Notes under the pieces: generated by a model
Seen by the model: the letters and a program-made list of their open reading frames with translations, nothing else
Told to the model about the DNA's origin: nothing
Databases searched by the model: none
Assembly: GCF_933775445.1 (NCBI RefSeq)
Contig: NC_065878.1
Coordinates: 5,974,001 to 6,038,000 of the forward strand
Length of the DNA stretch: 64,000 nt
Direction of reading: 5' to 3'
DNA from: Argentina anserina
Taxonomy: Eukaryota; Streptophyta; Magnoliopsida; Rosales; Rosaceae
Made by a program: the position numbers and the translations under genes
Shown here: positions 1-17,226 of the stretch, in pieces
How the letters are laid out: each line of letters starts with the position of its first letter
Numbering within the stretch: position 1 is the stretch's first letter

Positions 1-3000
1 GATCAACCATAAGGGTGTCAGTTTTTGACCGTGTGAACATAACAGCATGTAGAGGTTCAGTCTTCAATCACATCGGTAGTACAACCACTCGGCCTTCCGT
101 ATTCAAAAGGATGTCAAGCTCAGACAAAGATAAGAGAAAGTCAAATATCATTCCGCGAAAGCCTGCATTGGAAAGAATCCAAGCACCTAAGGAACGACAG
201 ATATGCAAGAGGAAAATGACTTGTAGTCGAGCGGAGAGCGAAGAAATCCGAAGTCTTATCCCGTCACGCATGAAAAGGCATTGTGTGTTGGAAGTGGATT
301 CCACGAATCAACTCAAAGTGAAGCAACATACCATCATATTCACAGGCCAAAAAGGAGATAGCGACATCGGTAATGGTGATGAGGATGACATTGTACAAAC
401 CTCTTATCATATCACGGTGGCAGAAGCAGATGCCGTAGAAGAAGACAATCATGAAGATTTTGAAATTGAAGTAGACGAAGCTCCTCCAGAACTTGAAGAC
501 GGGGGGGGGGGGGGCAAGCCACGATGGACGAACTTAAGGAGATTAACTTGGGAACAGAAGAAGACCCAAGACCTATTTTTGTGAGTGCGTCTTTAAGTTC
601 TGAAGAAGAAAAAGAATATCTTGATCTGTTGCTCGAGTACAAAGATGTCTTTGCTTGGACGTACAAAGAAATGCCAGGCCTGGATCCAAAGGTAGCAGTT
701 CATCGACTTGCTGTCAAACCGGAGGCTCGGCCAACCAAACAAACACAAAGACGCTTTCGAACAGAACTTATTCCTCAAATGGAAGCAGAAGTTGATAAGT
801 TGATTGCCGCAGGCTTCATTAGAGAGGTTCAATATCCCAAGTGGATCGCAAACATTGTTTCTGTCAAGAAGAAAAACGGACACATCCGCGTTTGTGTAGA
901 CTTTCGTGACTTAAATGAGGCATGTCCAAGAGATGATTTTCCTCTACCAATCATAGAGCTCATGGTGGATGCGACAACCGGGCATGAGGCTTTGTCATTC
1001 ATGGACGGATCATCAGGTTACAATCAGATAAGGATGACCTTGGAGGATGAGGAACTCACTGCATTTCGAACTCCCAAAGGAATTTATTGCTATAAGGTCA
1101 TGACATTCGGGTTAAAAAATGCCGGTGCAAAGTACCAACGTGCTATGCAGAAAATTTTCGGTGACATGCTGCACAAGTATGTAGAGTGCTATGTTGATGA
1201 TTTGGTTGTCAAAACAAAGAAAAGAAGTGACCACCTGCAAGATCTACAAAGAGTGTTCAACAGATTACGAAAATACCAGTTCAAAATGAATCCTTTGAAG
1301 TGTGCCTTCGGCATTAGTTCTGGAAAATTTCTTGAATTCATAGTGAAGCACCGAGGCATCGAGGTAGACCAATCCAAAATTAAAGCCATCTAGGAAATGC
1401 CAGAGCCAAGAAATTTGCGCGAGTTGAAAGGCCTCCAAGGATGACTTGCCTTCATCAGACGGTTCATATCGAACCTGGCAGGCCGTTGCCAACCGTTCAG
1501 TCGACTCATGAAGAAAGATGTTCCATTTGTATGGGATGAAGCTTGTCGCAACGCCTTTGAGAGCATAAAGAAATACCTGGCGAATCCTCCGGTGTTGGGT
1601 GCACTTGTCGTCGGGAAACCTCTTATCCTTTACATCGCGGCTCAAGAGAGATCACTTAGGGCCCTTCTTGCACAAGAAAATGAAGCCAAAAAAGAGAAAG
1701 CCTTGTACTACTTGAGTTGGACCCTCACCAGACCTGAGCTAAATTATCCGCCGATAGAGAAGATGTTTCTTGCACTCGTCTTCGGCATTCAAAAGGTGAG
1801 ACATTACATCCAAGCTTACACAATGCACTTGGTGGCGCGAGCCGATCCAGTTAAGTTCATATTATCTAAACCAGTTCTAACCGGACGCATGGCTAAGTGG
1901 GCGTTGCAATTGAACCAATACGACATCGTATATGTGCCTGCTAAAGCAGTGAAATGACAGACATTGGCCTACTTCCTCGCAGACCACCCTATTCCAGCGG
2001 ATTGGGAAGTCTCAAATGAATTCCCGGACGAGGAAGTCTTCCTTACAGAGGTCCTCCTTACATGGAAGATGTTTTTCGATGGCTCATCAAGGGCAAACGG
2101 GGCAGGGGCTGGTGTTATCTTTGTCTCTCCATAAAATCAGATATTGCCTTATTCTTTCACTCTCGGAAAGTTGTGCTCCAATAACGTCGCAAAGTACCAA
2201 GCGTTGATCATGGGATTAAAAACAACGCTAGAAATTGAAATCCAAAGTCTCGAAGTGTATGGGGACTCGAAGTTGGTGATTGATCAACTGCTCACTAATT
2301 ACGAGGTCAAGAAGGAAGATTTGGTACCTTATTTCCAACTCGCTACACAACTCTTGAAAGGCTTTGATAATGTTACACTCATACATGTGCCACAGAAAGA
2401 AAATCAAATGGCGGACGCATTGGCAAACTTGGCAGCAAGTTTGGCATTGTCTGGAGATGAAATTTTGGACATCCCAATTTGCCAAAGGTGGGTCATGACA
2501 ACAAAGCCTTCACTCCAGTGTGCCAGTTCTCATGTAGTGTCAGTTTACACCATTAATGTTAAAGATTGGAGGCATTATTTTATTGACTATCTTGAGCACA
2601 ACAAGCTTCCCGAAGATTCGAAGCAAAGGTGGAGCATCAAGCGGCGAGCACCACGCTTCCTCTACTACAAAGAAACGTTATATCAGAGGTCATTTGACGG
2701 AGTACTCCTTCGATGCTTGGGAAAAGATGAAGCGGTCAAAGTCATGGAAGAGGTTCATTCTGGAGTGTGTGGAGCACATCAGTTAGGACCAAAGTTACAT
2801 TTTGAAGTAAGACGACTTGGGTATTATTGGCCCACCATGGTCAAGGATTGTATGGAGTATGCACATAATGCCAAGCTTGTCATTTTCATGCCAACTTCAT
2901 TCATCATCCACCTAAGCCGTTGCATCCGACAATTGCTTTGCACCCATTCGACGTTTGGAGAATGGATGCAATCAGGCCCATCACTCTGAAATCATCGGCC

Positions 3001-3813
3001 GGTCATATATAGATTCTGGCAGCCACAGATTCCTTCTCAAAATGGGCAGAGGCGATACCGCTGAAAGAAATAAAGAAAGAAAATATTGTGGACTTCATTA
3101 CGGGAAGCATTATACAACGCTATGGTATACCATGGTGCATCATCACAGACAACGCCAAGTACTTCTCGAATACCGCAACAAAAAAGTTAAGCAAGAAATT
3201 CCACTTCAAGCTTCACTTCTCTTCAATGTACAACGCTCCGGCAAATGGATTGGCTGAAGCATTCAATAAAACGCTTTGTAACATTCTGAAGAAAACTGCC
3301 AGCAAGAAGCAGAGGGATTGACATGAGAAATTAGGCGAAGTTCTCTGGGCTTATAGAACGACGTATCAAACACCCACAAATGCAACACCTTATTCTCTCG
3401 TCTATGGTGTCGAAGCCGTGTTACCATTAGAGAAAGAAATCCCTTCATTGAGAATCGCTTTGCAAGAAGGTCTCACAAATGAGGAAAATGTCAAGTTGCG
3501 CCTTCAAGAGTTAGAAGCTTTGCACGAGAAGAGGCTTGATTCACAACAACACTTGGAATGCCACCAAGCTCGGATGTCACACGCCTTCAACAAAGGTGTT
3601 CGACCACGGTCATTTCAAGTTGATGATTTAGTTCTTGCTGTTCGAAGACCCATCATTATGACGCACAAGTCTGGCTCCAAATTCAAGTCAAAGTGGGATG
3701 GTCCTTACGTTGTCAGAGAAGTTTACACCAATGGAGCTTACAGAATTGTGGCGGAAGACAGTCTAAGGATCGGTCCCATTAACGGCAAGTTCTTGAAGAA
3801 GTACCTTGCTTGA
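1..3813 (+). mobile_element. Ty3/gypsy (Tat lineage) retrotransposon pol region, decayed
   Basis: The three frames together read as one polyprotein, cut at the left window edge. Spacer sequence comes first (15-500). Reverse transcriptase follows (about 524-1390), with the FRDLN motif, the FMDGSSGYNQI block and the YVDD active site near 1190. A first RNase H/connection domain spans about 1500-1957. A second, archaeal-type RNase H spans about 2060-2450, with FDGSS and YGDSKLV motifs. The integrase (about 2740-3810) shows TDNAKYF, the WAYRTTYQTPTNATPYSLVYG segment and a C-terminal domain ending in FLKKYLA. The extra RNase H is a recognised trait of the Tat lineage. The frame is broken by a run of 14 G (501-514) and by stops near 1391, 1442, 1955, 2132, 2987 and 3319. 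Several look like CGA or CAA turned into a stop, as expected from decay of methylated cytosines. The copy cannot encode a working polyprotein. Gag and protease lie before the window. Confidence 0.93.
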
Positions 3814-3824
3814 AAACGTCAAAG

Positions 3825-3960
3825 AATGCTCCAAGTCTGCACGAGCCTAAACTGCAAAAGACACACACAAAAAAACAAAACAAAAGAAAATGCTCCAAGT
3901 CTGCACGAGCCTAAACTACACAAGACACACAAAAAAAAATGCTCCAAGTCTGCATTAAAG
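3825..3960. repeat. Short tandem repeat just after the Tat pol
   Basis: A segment beginning AATGCTCCAAGTCTGCA starts at 3825, 3889 and 3938. The units are about 50-64 bp and separated by A-rich linkers. The array sits between the end of the sense polyprotein and the end of the antisense gene, so it may lie in the 3' untranslated parts of both. Confidence 0.8.
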
Positions 3961-3964
3961 TCAG

Positions 3965-6900
3965 CTATCACATCCAGGTCAAACCCTTGAAGTTGCTACG
4001 ATGTTCTTCAAAACTGGCTCGCAACTTCTTTGCCTCTTCAATTTCTGTTGCAGTCAGTTTTGGAATCTCTCGAATTTGGCATTTCTTCTGTTCTAGATCA
4101 GCAAGTCTTGCATCGTGAAGACACATGTCCACATCCAGCGAGTCTGACGTCTGCTCTAGCTTTTGTTGTTCTTTCTTCAAGTTATCAAGGGACTCAAGTG
4201 TAGACTGACGCTGATCAAAACTATTTTGTCGAATTTCTTAGGCTGTCGTGATTTCAGACTCTGTCTCTGCCAATATTTGGGCGCTGGTGCCCATGGCGCA
4301 TTTGTGAGCGCATGCAAGCCTTGCAGAGTCATATAGGGTAGCGCTTGTCATCAACTACTCCAATTTGTTTTTTATTGTTGATTGGTCGACTTCATATTTG
4401 CTAAGTTCATTCGTCAACATATCAAGTTCATTCCTCCCAGCAATAATCACCTTCAGAGAATACGTCGCTATCACGCCTTCTATCTTTGCACAAACTTGCG
4501 CAGCTACTCGTATGAGGATATCGCGGAGCCATTGACTTGTATCCACTACCTCAATATCACACACAAAAGCTTCAGGAAATATTGCTTTTTCTGAAGGCTT
4601 TGCACTTCCCGTCGCCATGGACAAACCTGTGTATATGAGGGTGAAAATGAGCATAAATTATTGAAGAAATACAGGAAAATAATATATAAATGAATTCGCG
4701 TATACCTCTCTAATCAACTGGCTGTGGTTCCCTCTCCTTCCGATGCACGTCCTTTTCTGGGAAAATGTTAGCTGCATACTCCTCAAAAGGAAATTGAACG
4801 CCGTCACCTGAGCAGACTTCATCAAAATAACCGATATCTTCAAGCTGGGAGAAAAAAAAAAGTGGATCAAGTTGGCAATAAGTGAACTGTTGAATATGAT
4901 ACATAGCTAAAGGGGACGAGCACAAAAGCAAATACAGGAAAAAATGGTTTAAGTGAATACCTCAACATGCGCAGGCACGAGTTTTGAAGGACCAGGAACA
5001 TCCCCAAGAAAATTTCCGCCAAGATCAAAGTCGGCATTGGGATTGAAGTAAATAGGTCTAAGACTAGCATCATCCCTCTTTTGACGTTTGAAGTGCACGT
5101 CACTATGAGTACTACTGCTGCTTCTACTACGCATCCTGGATGTAGCAACCTTCTCATTCGACTTAGGGCGGAAATCTGTTGAATCTCCGATTCCTTCCAA
5201 AGTTGGAGTAGGTGGAATCTGATAGTTGTCAACCGGGGGAAAAGCTTCGGCGGAAACCAAAATTTAGAGAGGAGTTGCCACACGGTCGTCCCCTTTAGCT
5301 TTTGGAAGCTCTTGTTGTGGCAAATTTACAATGGTTATCTTCATAGGCCTCTTCAACGCAAGGTGATGAACTTGGGACCACCATTCGATGTAGTCCTGAG
5401 TAACCATAAACTTGGTGTTTTCATTTTTTATAGGCAAAATTACCTCACCTTTTGTGCCAAGCTTCGTCAAACTATCCCAAACGAGTATGTCCGAGCCAAA
5501 GGCACGGGTCGACTATCTCTTTGGGAACCTCCGGGAACACCCTGAACATATCCGAATTGTCGGCTGAATCGCTGAGGGTTATATGGTTCGACTACTCGCC
5601 AACTATCTTGCCGTAGGAACATAAATCCGGAGCGAAGGCTAATGAGATAGGTGGAATCTGAAGGAAGGGCTCCGTGGGTGTCAACGATCAGTTTGCGCAC
5701 ACTTGGAACTTTGACAAATCGTTCTATCCGAACATTATCACAAGTTGTGAGCAAGGCACGGGCACGTCCATCCTCAAAATGGCTTGCTGACAATTCCTCT
5801 GAACTATGAACCATTAAAGGTCTGAAGCTTTCTGGATGTCGAAAGAAGAAATGGGTGCCGAAATACTCGCTCAACCACCCATACAAGTAATGAAAAGGAA
5901 GCACAGTTGGACAACTTCCTGGATCACTCGAGACAGATATGGCATTTAAACCCTGATATATATTCACCAACACGGGAACCGCCAGACAGTAGTGTTGACC
6001 TCGGGCCATCCTGTGAACGATCTTAAAAACTCCCGAACGAATAAAACCTGGATCATTCTTCGGGAATACGAATAAACAAAGCTAGCACACATAAAAGGCA
6101 GAGAAGTAAACATATTCCATGCTTGCTTCTTCTACGCCTAAATCCTCGAATAGTGAAAGATCTTCCGGAGTTCGCTGGCGAATCCCCAGAATGGCGCCCG
6201 ATGGATCGTGAGTATTAGTGGGGGCGTCCCTCTTATTTTGTGTACTCTTGGTAATAGGCCTCTTGTATCTCATCTGGTCTTAGTACCAATACCGTATCCA
6301 TGTAGCTATCTTCACGTTGCCACGCTCCCTCTTGCACAATCTATGGTAAGCAAGAAACAAATAATGACAGCTTTTGGGGATGAGAAGCTCCACTTCTTTA
6401 CTTTTTGCAGAAAACTCGGCAATGGGTGAAACAACTTCGTCATAAAACCTTCCAATGATAGGCAAGCCTCCAATATGCTCAAGGTCCAAAAGGGATATAG
6501 ACATCTCACCTTGCGATGTGTGCAGAGTGTTTGTAGCAGGGCACCAATACTCACAAAAAGCTCGCACAACGGGAGCAAAACGATCATAGTTGAATAATGA
6601 CGCGAACACTGCTCGATAGAGGCCCGTTTTCTTGATGTTGTCTTTATTTTGGCTTAAAACATCTTTTACCCACTCCCAGTAGCACTATGTGTAGGTAAAA
6701 CCGCCGGTAGTTCGAAACACACCCCATCGCACAGAGTTGTTGGATAAAAAGTCGTTGAGAAGCTTGAATGACACCATGAGAGCATCTTCGTCACAATGTG
6801 CAGACCTCAGCATCAAAACGTCGGAACTTAACTCCTCATTGCCTGACTTAGACGGTCGAAAGCTGACAACTTGACGGTTCACTACATGAGTCCACTGCGA

Positions 6901-7053
6901 GACAGGAGTGGAGCTTCCATAGAATGGAGTTTTAAAAGCGAATGGCCCAGTAAGAGAGGGATATACAGTTAAGGTGGTGCCATCATGTTGCTCATCTTCA
7001 ACATCCTCGAGGATAGTAATCGTCCCGTCCTTGAAACTTTTGAAAGCCGCCAT
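3965..7053 (-). pseudogene. Antisense plant-mobile-domain (PMD) ORF of the Tat element, decayed
   Basis: Read on the minus strand, open segments join into one protein-like sequence in reverse order along the element. The N-terminus (7053-6685) starts MAAFKSFKDG. A core block (6609-6280) has the HTSQGEMSISLLDLEHIGG stretch typical of the aminotransferase-like plant mobile domain. A second PMD block lies at 6009-5467, with LPFHYLYGWLSEYFGTHF. A low-complexity Ser/Arg-rich region (5260-4949) follows, and the C-terminal parts (4654-4355, 4180-3968) are rich in Glu, Lys and Leu like a coiled coil. Stops interrupt it near 6685, 6280, 6082 and 5467, so it is a broken gene or one with unspotted introns. 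Extra antisense ORFs downstream of integrase, including PMD-like ones, are known from Tat-lineage elements. The function of such proteins is not established. Confidence 0.75.
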
Positions 7054-7386
7054 GTTGAATGTGAGGCGTAAAGCCTAACACGCTTTTATTGAGTGCTGTC
7101 TAGTCTATGAATTGAGAGCAGTCAAGCGATTAGGTCGTTTACGTTCTTCAAACTCTGAAAGCCGCCATGCTGAATGTGATGCGTAAAGCCTAAAACGCTT
7201 TTATTGAGTGCTGTCAAGTCTATGAATAGAGAGTAATCAAGCGATTAGGTCATTTACGGTCTTCAAACTCTTAAAGCTGTCATGTTGAATGTGATGCGTA
7301 AAGCCTAAAATGCTTTTATTAAGTGCTGTCAAGTCTATGAATTGAGAGCAGTCAAGCGATTAGGTATTTTACGTTCTTCAAATCTG
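7042..7386. repeat. Three tandem 115-bp units over the start of the antisense ORF
   Basis: Units begin at 7042, 7157 and 7272 (GAAAGCCGCCATG-like), each followed by GCGTAAAGCCTAA, a GAGTGCTGTC-like block and GCGATTAGGT. The first unit contains the start codon of the antisense PMD ORF (7053). The other two repeat its start region and upstream leader. A purine-rich stretch follows at about 7460-7530, as expected near a polypurine tract. Confidence 0.88.
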
Positions 7387-7644
7387 CCGGAAATCAACTC
7401 GTCTCGAAAGCAGTCAAATTTCTAAATCGACCGCATTGCTTGAATTGTTGTCAAAATCCTACAAAAAAAAGGAGGTCAAAGTCAAACCACAAAAAAAGAG
7501 GTTAAAGTCAGTCCAAAAAAAAAACAAACAAACCGATTGCAAGAAAGTATGACCACACTTGATTAATCAATGATTCATTGATTATCAAACCTCCTCTGCG
7601 TCTGAAACCGCACCTCTCTCTCTCTCTCTATCTATCTCTCTTGC

Positions 7645-8096
7645 GGCAGATCTGATTGAGCAGAGTGAGGTCGAAGTTGAGAGGCTTGATCAGTTGAAAG
7701 CAAGCAGGATGAAGGAAATTGCATGTAAGAAGCAAGGGGAGCTTGAGGAGATTTTTGCTCGAGCGCACATAGAGATAGATACTGAAGCTGCCAGAGATAA
7801 GATTTTGGAACTCATTGATTCTGGGAGTGTTGAGCCTACTGAGTTACTGGCTGACATGGATGATCAGATAGCAAAAGCAAAGGATGAGCCTCTCGGCGGG
7901 AAGGACCAGTAGGTTGATAACTCCTACAGACCTGACTTGAAGAAAGCAGCCCTTGCTAGAATCAGTGTAGTTCACAGGAGTCTCAAGGTGTCAAAATCTG
8001 GTGCCTTAGGGGAGATGAGGACCAACAAAGCAGTTTGTGGATGAAGATTATGAAAATGAGCTTGAAGCACCAGCTGGAAACTCTTGTGTGTTGAAC
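7645..8096 (+). pseudogene. Chimeric host-gene fragments: MAP65 joined to ribosomal protein L28
   Basis: From about 7650 to 7905 the + frame reads LIEQSEVEVERLDQLKASRM and onward through EEIFARAHIEID and SGSVEPTELLADMDDQIAKA. This is the conserved part of a 65-kDa microtubule-associated protein (MAP65/PRC1/Ase1 family, MAP65-1 type). A TCTCTCTTGCGGCAG sequence just before it looks like the original 3' splice site, which suggests capture from genomic DNA. At about 7908, in the same frame, it changes to [18 protein letters not shown] and RSLKV, the C-terminal part of cytosolic ribosomal protein L28. A TAG (7910-7912) sits at the junction. After about 8005 the match ends. A further open stretch to the TGA at about 8098 ([16 protein letters not shown]) was not recognised. 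No start codon or full domain is kept, so this is a captured fragment and not a working gene. Confidence 0.78.
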
Positions 8097-8210
8097 TGAC
8101 GATTACATGGGATTAAATATGACTTTATGGGACATTAGTCAACAAATAAGCAGTGTAAAGAGAAAAGAAAATGCATGCAGAATGCAAAAGCATGCTCAAG
8201 TAGACAAACA

Positions 8211-8376
8211 TGCAGCTCATTAATGCAGGTAGTGAAAAAAACCAACATTGCTGAGCAATCAATGCAGCTCATTAATGCATGCAGAGAAAAAAAAAGGCCA
8301 ACACTACTGAGCAATCAATGCAGCTCATTAATGCAGGCATAGAAAAAAAAGCCAACAATGCTGAGCAATCAATGCT
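8211..8376. repeat. Three tandem units of 52-56 bp
   Basis: TGCAGCTCATTAATGCA recurs at 8211, 8263 and 8319, each followed by an A-run and a CCAACA..GCTGAGCAATCAATG block. The array lies between the captured gene fragments and the LTR-like segment. Confidence 0.85.
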
Positions 8377-8399
8377 AGAGATGAATTGTCAGTGATCAT

Positions 8400-9453
8400 C
8401 AATAAATGCTCAAACCATGCCAAATTAACACCATATCAAATAAATCGACGGGAAAATCAGTAATTTTCCTTTGTGACAAACTAAATCTCGGAAGTCATAA
8501 GGAAAGATTACTACAAAATTTGCGGAGTCCCGGAAGCTAGCTCCACAAATTCTCTAAATTAAAGTACATACTTCAAGCTGCGCTTTCGGCACGTGACGAC
8601 GACATGTCTGCAGCACGACTTGAAGTGGGTGCATTTGTAGACACAAGAAATTTAATGAAGTAAATCATTTTCATTAAATGATTAAATCGACCAAGAACAC
8701 GACAAAATTGCACACGTGGCCTAAAAGTCAACAAAGTCAGTACGTACCCGAATAAAATTTGCGTCAGCACATAAACGGATGATCGTAATCAAAGCTACGT
8801 GATTCCGACTTTAATTGGAAATTAAATGTCATTGACGATCGAAATGGTAATCGGACATTTGATTAAATTAATAAATTTCTTTACGGTTATAATTAAATCA
8901 ATTATTTGAATCTTGATTATTTAAATTAATCAAAAAATACATATTGATTTAATTATACAACTAAAAAAATATTATTATTTTAGTGTCATTAAAATATTCT
9001 ATAAAATAAAATATTCTTGACACTATAAATACCTCTTTCAACATAAAGAGATGGGGGATTTTTTACATTGGAGAAGAAGAGAGCAATATCACTTTCGAGA
9101 AATCCCGAAGTCTCCTAAATCCACAAAGAATCATCAACCTACCAAATCGCTCGTTCTTCATCAAATCCAAACTCAAGTCTACGAAGAATCATCAAGCTAC
9201 CAAATTGCTCGTTCTTCATCAAATCCAAATCAAAACTCAAGTCCACGAAGAATCATCAAGCTACCAAATCGCTCGTTCTTCATCAAATCCAAATCCAAAT
9301 CCAAGCTCAAATTCTCAAGATCAAGTGCATGTCACCCTTGAGCCAAATCACATACGGAGATAGAATCAGAGGAGTTCACAAAGATTGTACGCGCTTGATT
9401 ATTAATAAATTACATTTTATTTGTACACGTGTCTGCACTCTTGTTTGTTTTCA
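8400..9453 (+). mobile_element. LTR-like segment of the Tat element (boundaries not fixed)
   Basis: A low-GC stretch leads into a TATA box (9024-9031) and then a transcribed-looking leader. That leader has three imperfect repeats of about 58-64 bp at 9129, 9187 and 9251 (GAATCATCAAGCTACCAAAT). A TTATTAATAAATTACATTTT segment near 9400 looks like a polyadenylation region. This order (promoter, repeated R/U5, poly-A region) fits the 3' LTR of the element whose pol lies upstream. The other LTR is outside the window, so the ends cannot be confirmed. The 96-residue open frame at 9051-9341 is made of these repeats and is probably not a protein. Confidence 0.6.
9024..9031 (+). promoter_or_regulatory. 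TATA box in the LTR-like segment
   Basis: TATAAATA lies 20-30 bp before the probable start of the repeated leader at about 9050. It is a good consensus match and the clearest core-promoter element in the left part of the window. Confidence 0.6.
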
Positions 9454-10964
9454 GATTCTCGTTCTACAAGATCTTCTGGTCCCAAAAGAGAGACTGGCCT
9501 GCTAACAGAATCTCAATAGCCTTTAGAGTACTAGTGTAAAATAATAAGAGTAGCAGAGACTGGAGAACCAAGTGGTTTCTGATACTAGTTTTCATTGTGG
9601 TTATATGATTGAGAGGAGTTTGATGTGTCTGAGTTGGTGTGATATGGATCCAAATATATGCCATTAATGTAACTTTGTATCTAATTGTTTCTTACTAACG
9701 TCATCTGCTATCTGTATGTCTGTTTAAATTTCCCCATGTTTATGATAAAATACACAAACTGGTCTATTCAAAATTTCTCTGAATTTGATAGTCTTCCAGG
9801 TTCTAGAAAGCAAATGTTTAATTGTGTTTGATTCTGCATGGCAAGCAAAAGTCATGAGAATTGAAAAAGATAATCGTCTTTGATGTAGAAACCCATAAGA
9901 TATGAACATCATTCTAGAAAACCAAATAGTAAATTTGTTCTCATTTCTCAACAATATTGCCATATCTGTTGAAGGGACTAATGTAAGAGCATGAAGCGAC
10001 TATTATTACAAGAACTGTCAGATCTCCCACCAGAACCAACAACACTTTCTAATGTCAGGAGGTGAAATGTGCCAGCCTAGAAAGACTGCCCAACGTTTAG
10101 CAGCAAAGCCATTCTCGGGCCCTTTGGGGTGTGCTTTCCCGTGAGCTGCTGTAACTCCAGAAGGCACCCTAGTAGGGGATGATATCTTCCCCATCACAAA
10201 CCATGGAAATCAAACTTAGCCCCTACGGTGCAAAGGTTTGTTGATCCTAAGCAAGCTTCATACAAAGCGATTGTCTTACAACGAACAACAGTTTCTGCAC
10301 CAAGGAACAAATTAACATCCCTTGTTGCCTATACCCAGAATGACACATTATCAATAACCACCAGCATATCAATTTTGGACTGAAATCTTCCAAGGAAAGG
10401 AAACTATCCTCCATGTCAAATTATTACTGCCTTTGACATCAATGAACTAGGTAAGCACATTCCACATTATTCAGCTGCAAAACAACTGTTCTATCTTCTC
10501 CATCCACATTATTCTGCCGCCTTTGTTCAACGTCCATATCAGATGTAACATATAAGGAAACAAGCTAAAAATGAAGATATAGGGTTACAAGCCCCAACAT
10601 TTGCACAATACTCTTGAAAACTCACAATAACCGGAGTTGATTGGTTAGAACTTGGGGTTGGTGTATTTAAGGTACAATCATTATGGATATACTGATCATT
10701 GATATAGAATTAAGAAATTGTAATACAATATAATAGTACATCAAAACTTTCTTTCTCACTGTATACAACACAGAAAGGGCGCTTTTGTTTCAGCTGCAAT
10801 ATCCTTTCACCATGGAATTAAATAAATTCAGACATCATGACTGAAATTGCTTTACTGCAAATTGGATGAGTAATTAAGTACCATTCTATGCAATCTTAAA
10901 AACTCAAAACAATGAGAAAGTAAGTTGAAAACCCTTTTGCTATATATGAAACTCAATTCCGAGC
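9454..10964. other. Downstream flank of the CDPK gene, no certain gene
   Basis: The 1.5 kb between the LTR-like segment and the CDPK stop codon is mostly AT-rich. The part next to 10964 will include the CDPK 3' untranslated region. A small minus-strand frame at 10018-10194 is listed separately. I see no conserved domain elsewhere. Confidence 0.6.
10018..10194 (-). CDS. Possible small ORF, 58 residues, unrecognised
   Basis: On the minus strand an ATG at 10194 opens a frame of 58 codons to TGA at 10018-10020, beginning MGKISSPTRVPSG and including GPENGFAAKRWAVFLGW. The base composition is clearly richer in G and C than the surroundings. No family was recognised, and there is no nearby promoter or splice evidence. 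It could be a relic exon or a chance frame in the 3' region of the CDPK transcript. Confidence 0.2.
   Translation of the reverse strand: MGKISSPTRVPSGVTAAHGKAHPKGPENGFAAKRWAVFLGWHISPPDIRKCCWFWWEI

Positions 10965-17226
<6,262 letters not shown>

Noticed and set aside
9051..9341. 96-residue + frame
   Set aside because: It is built from the three leader repeats of the LTR-like segment and has no domain.
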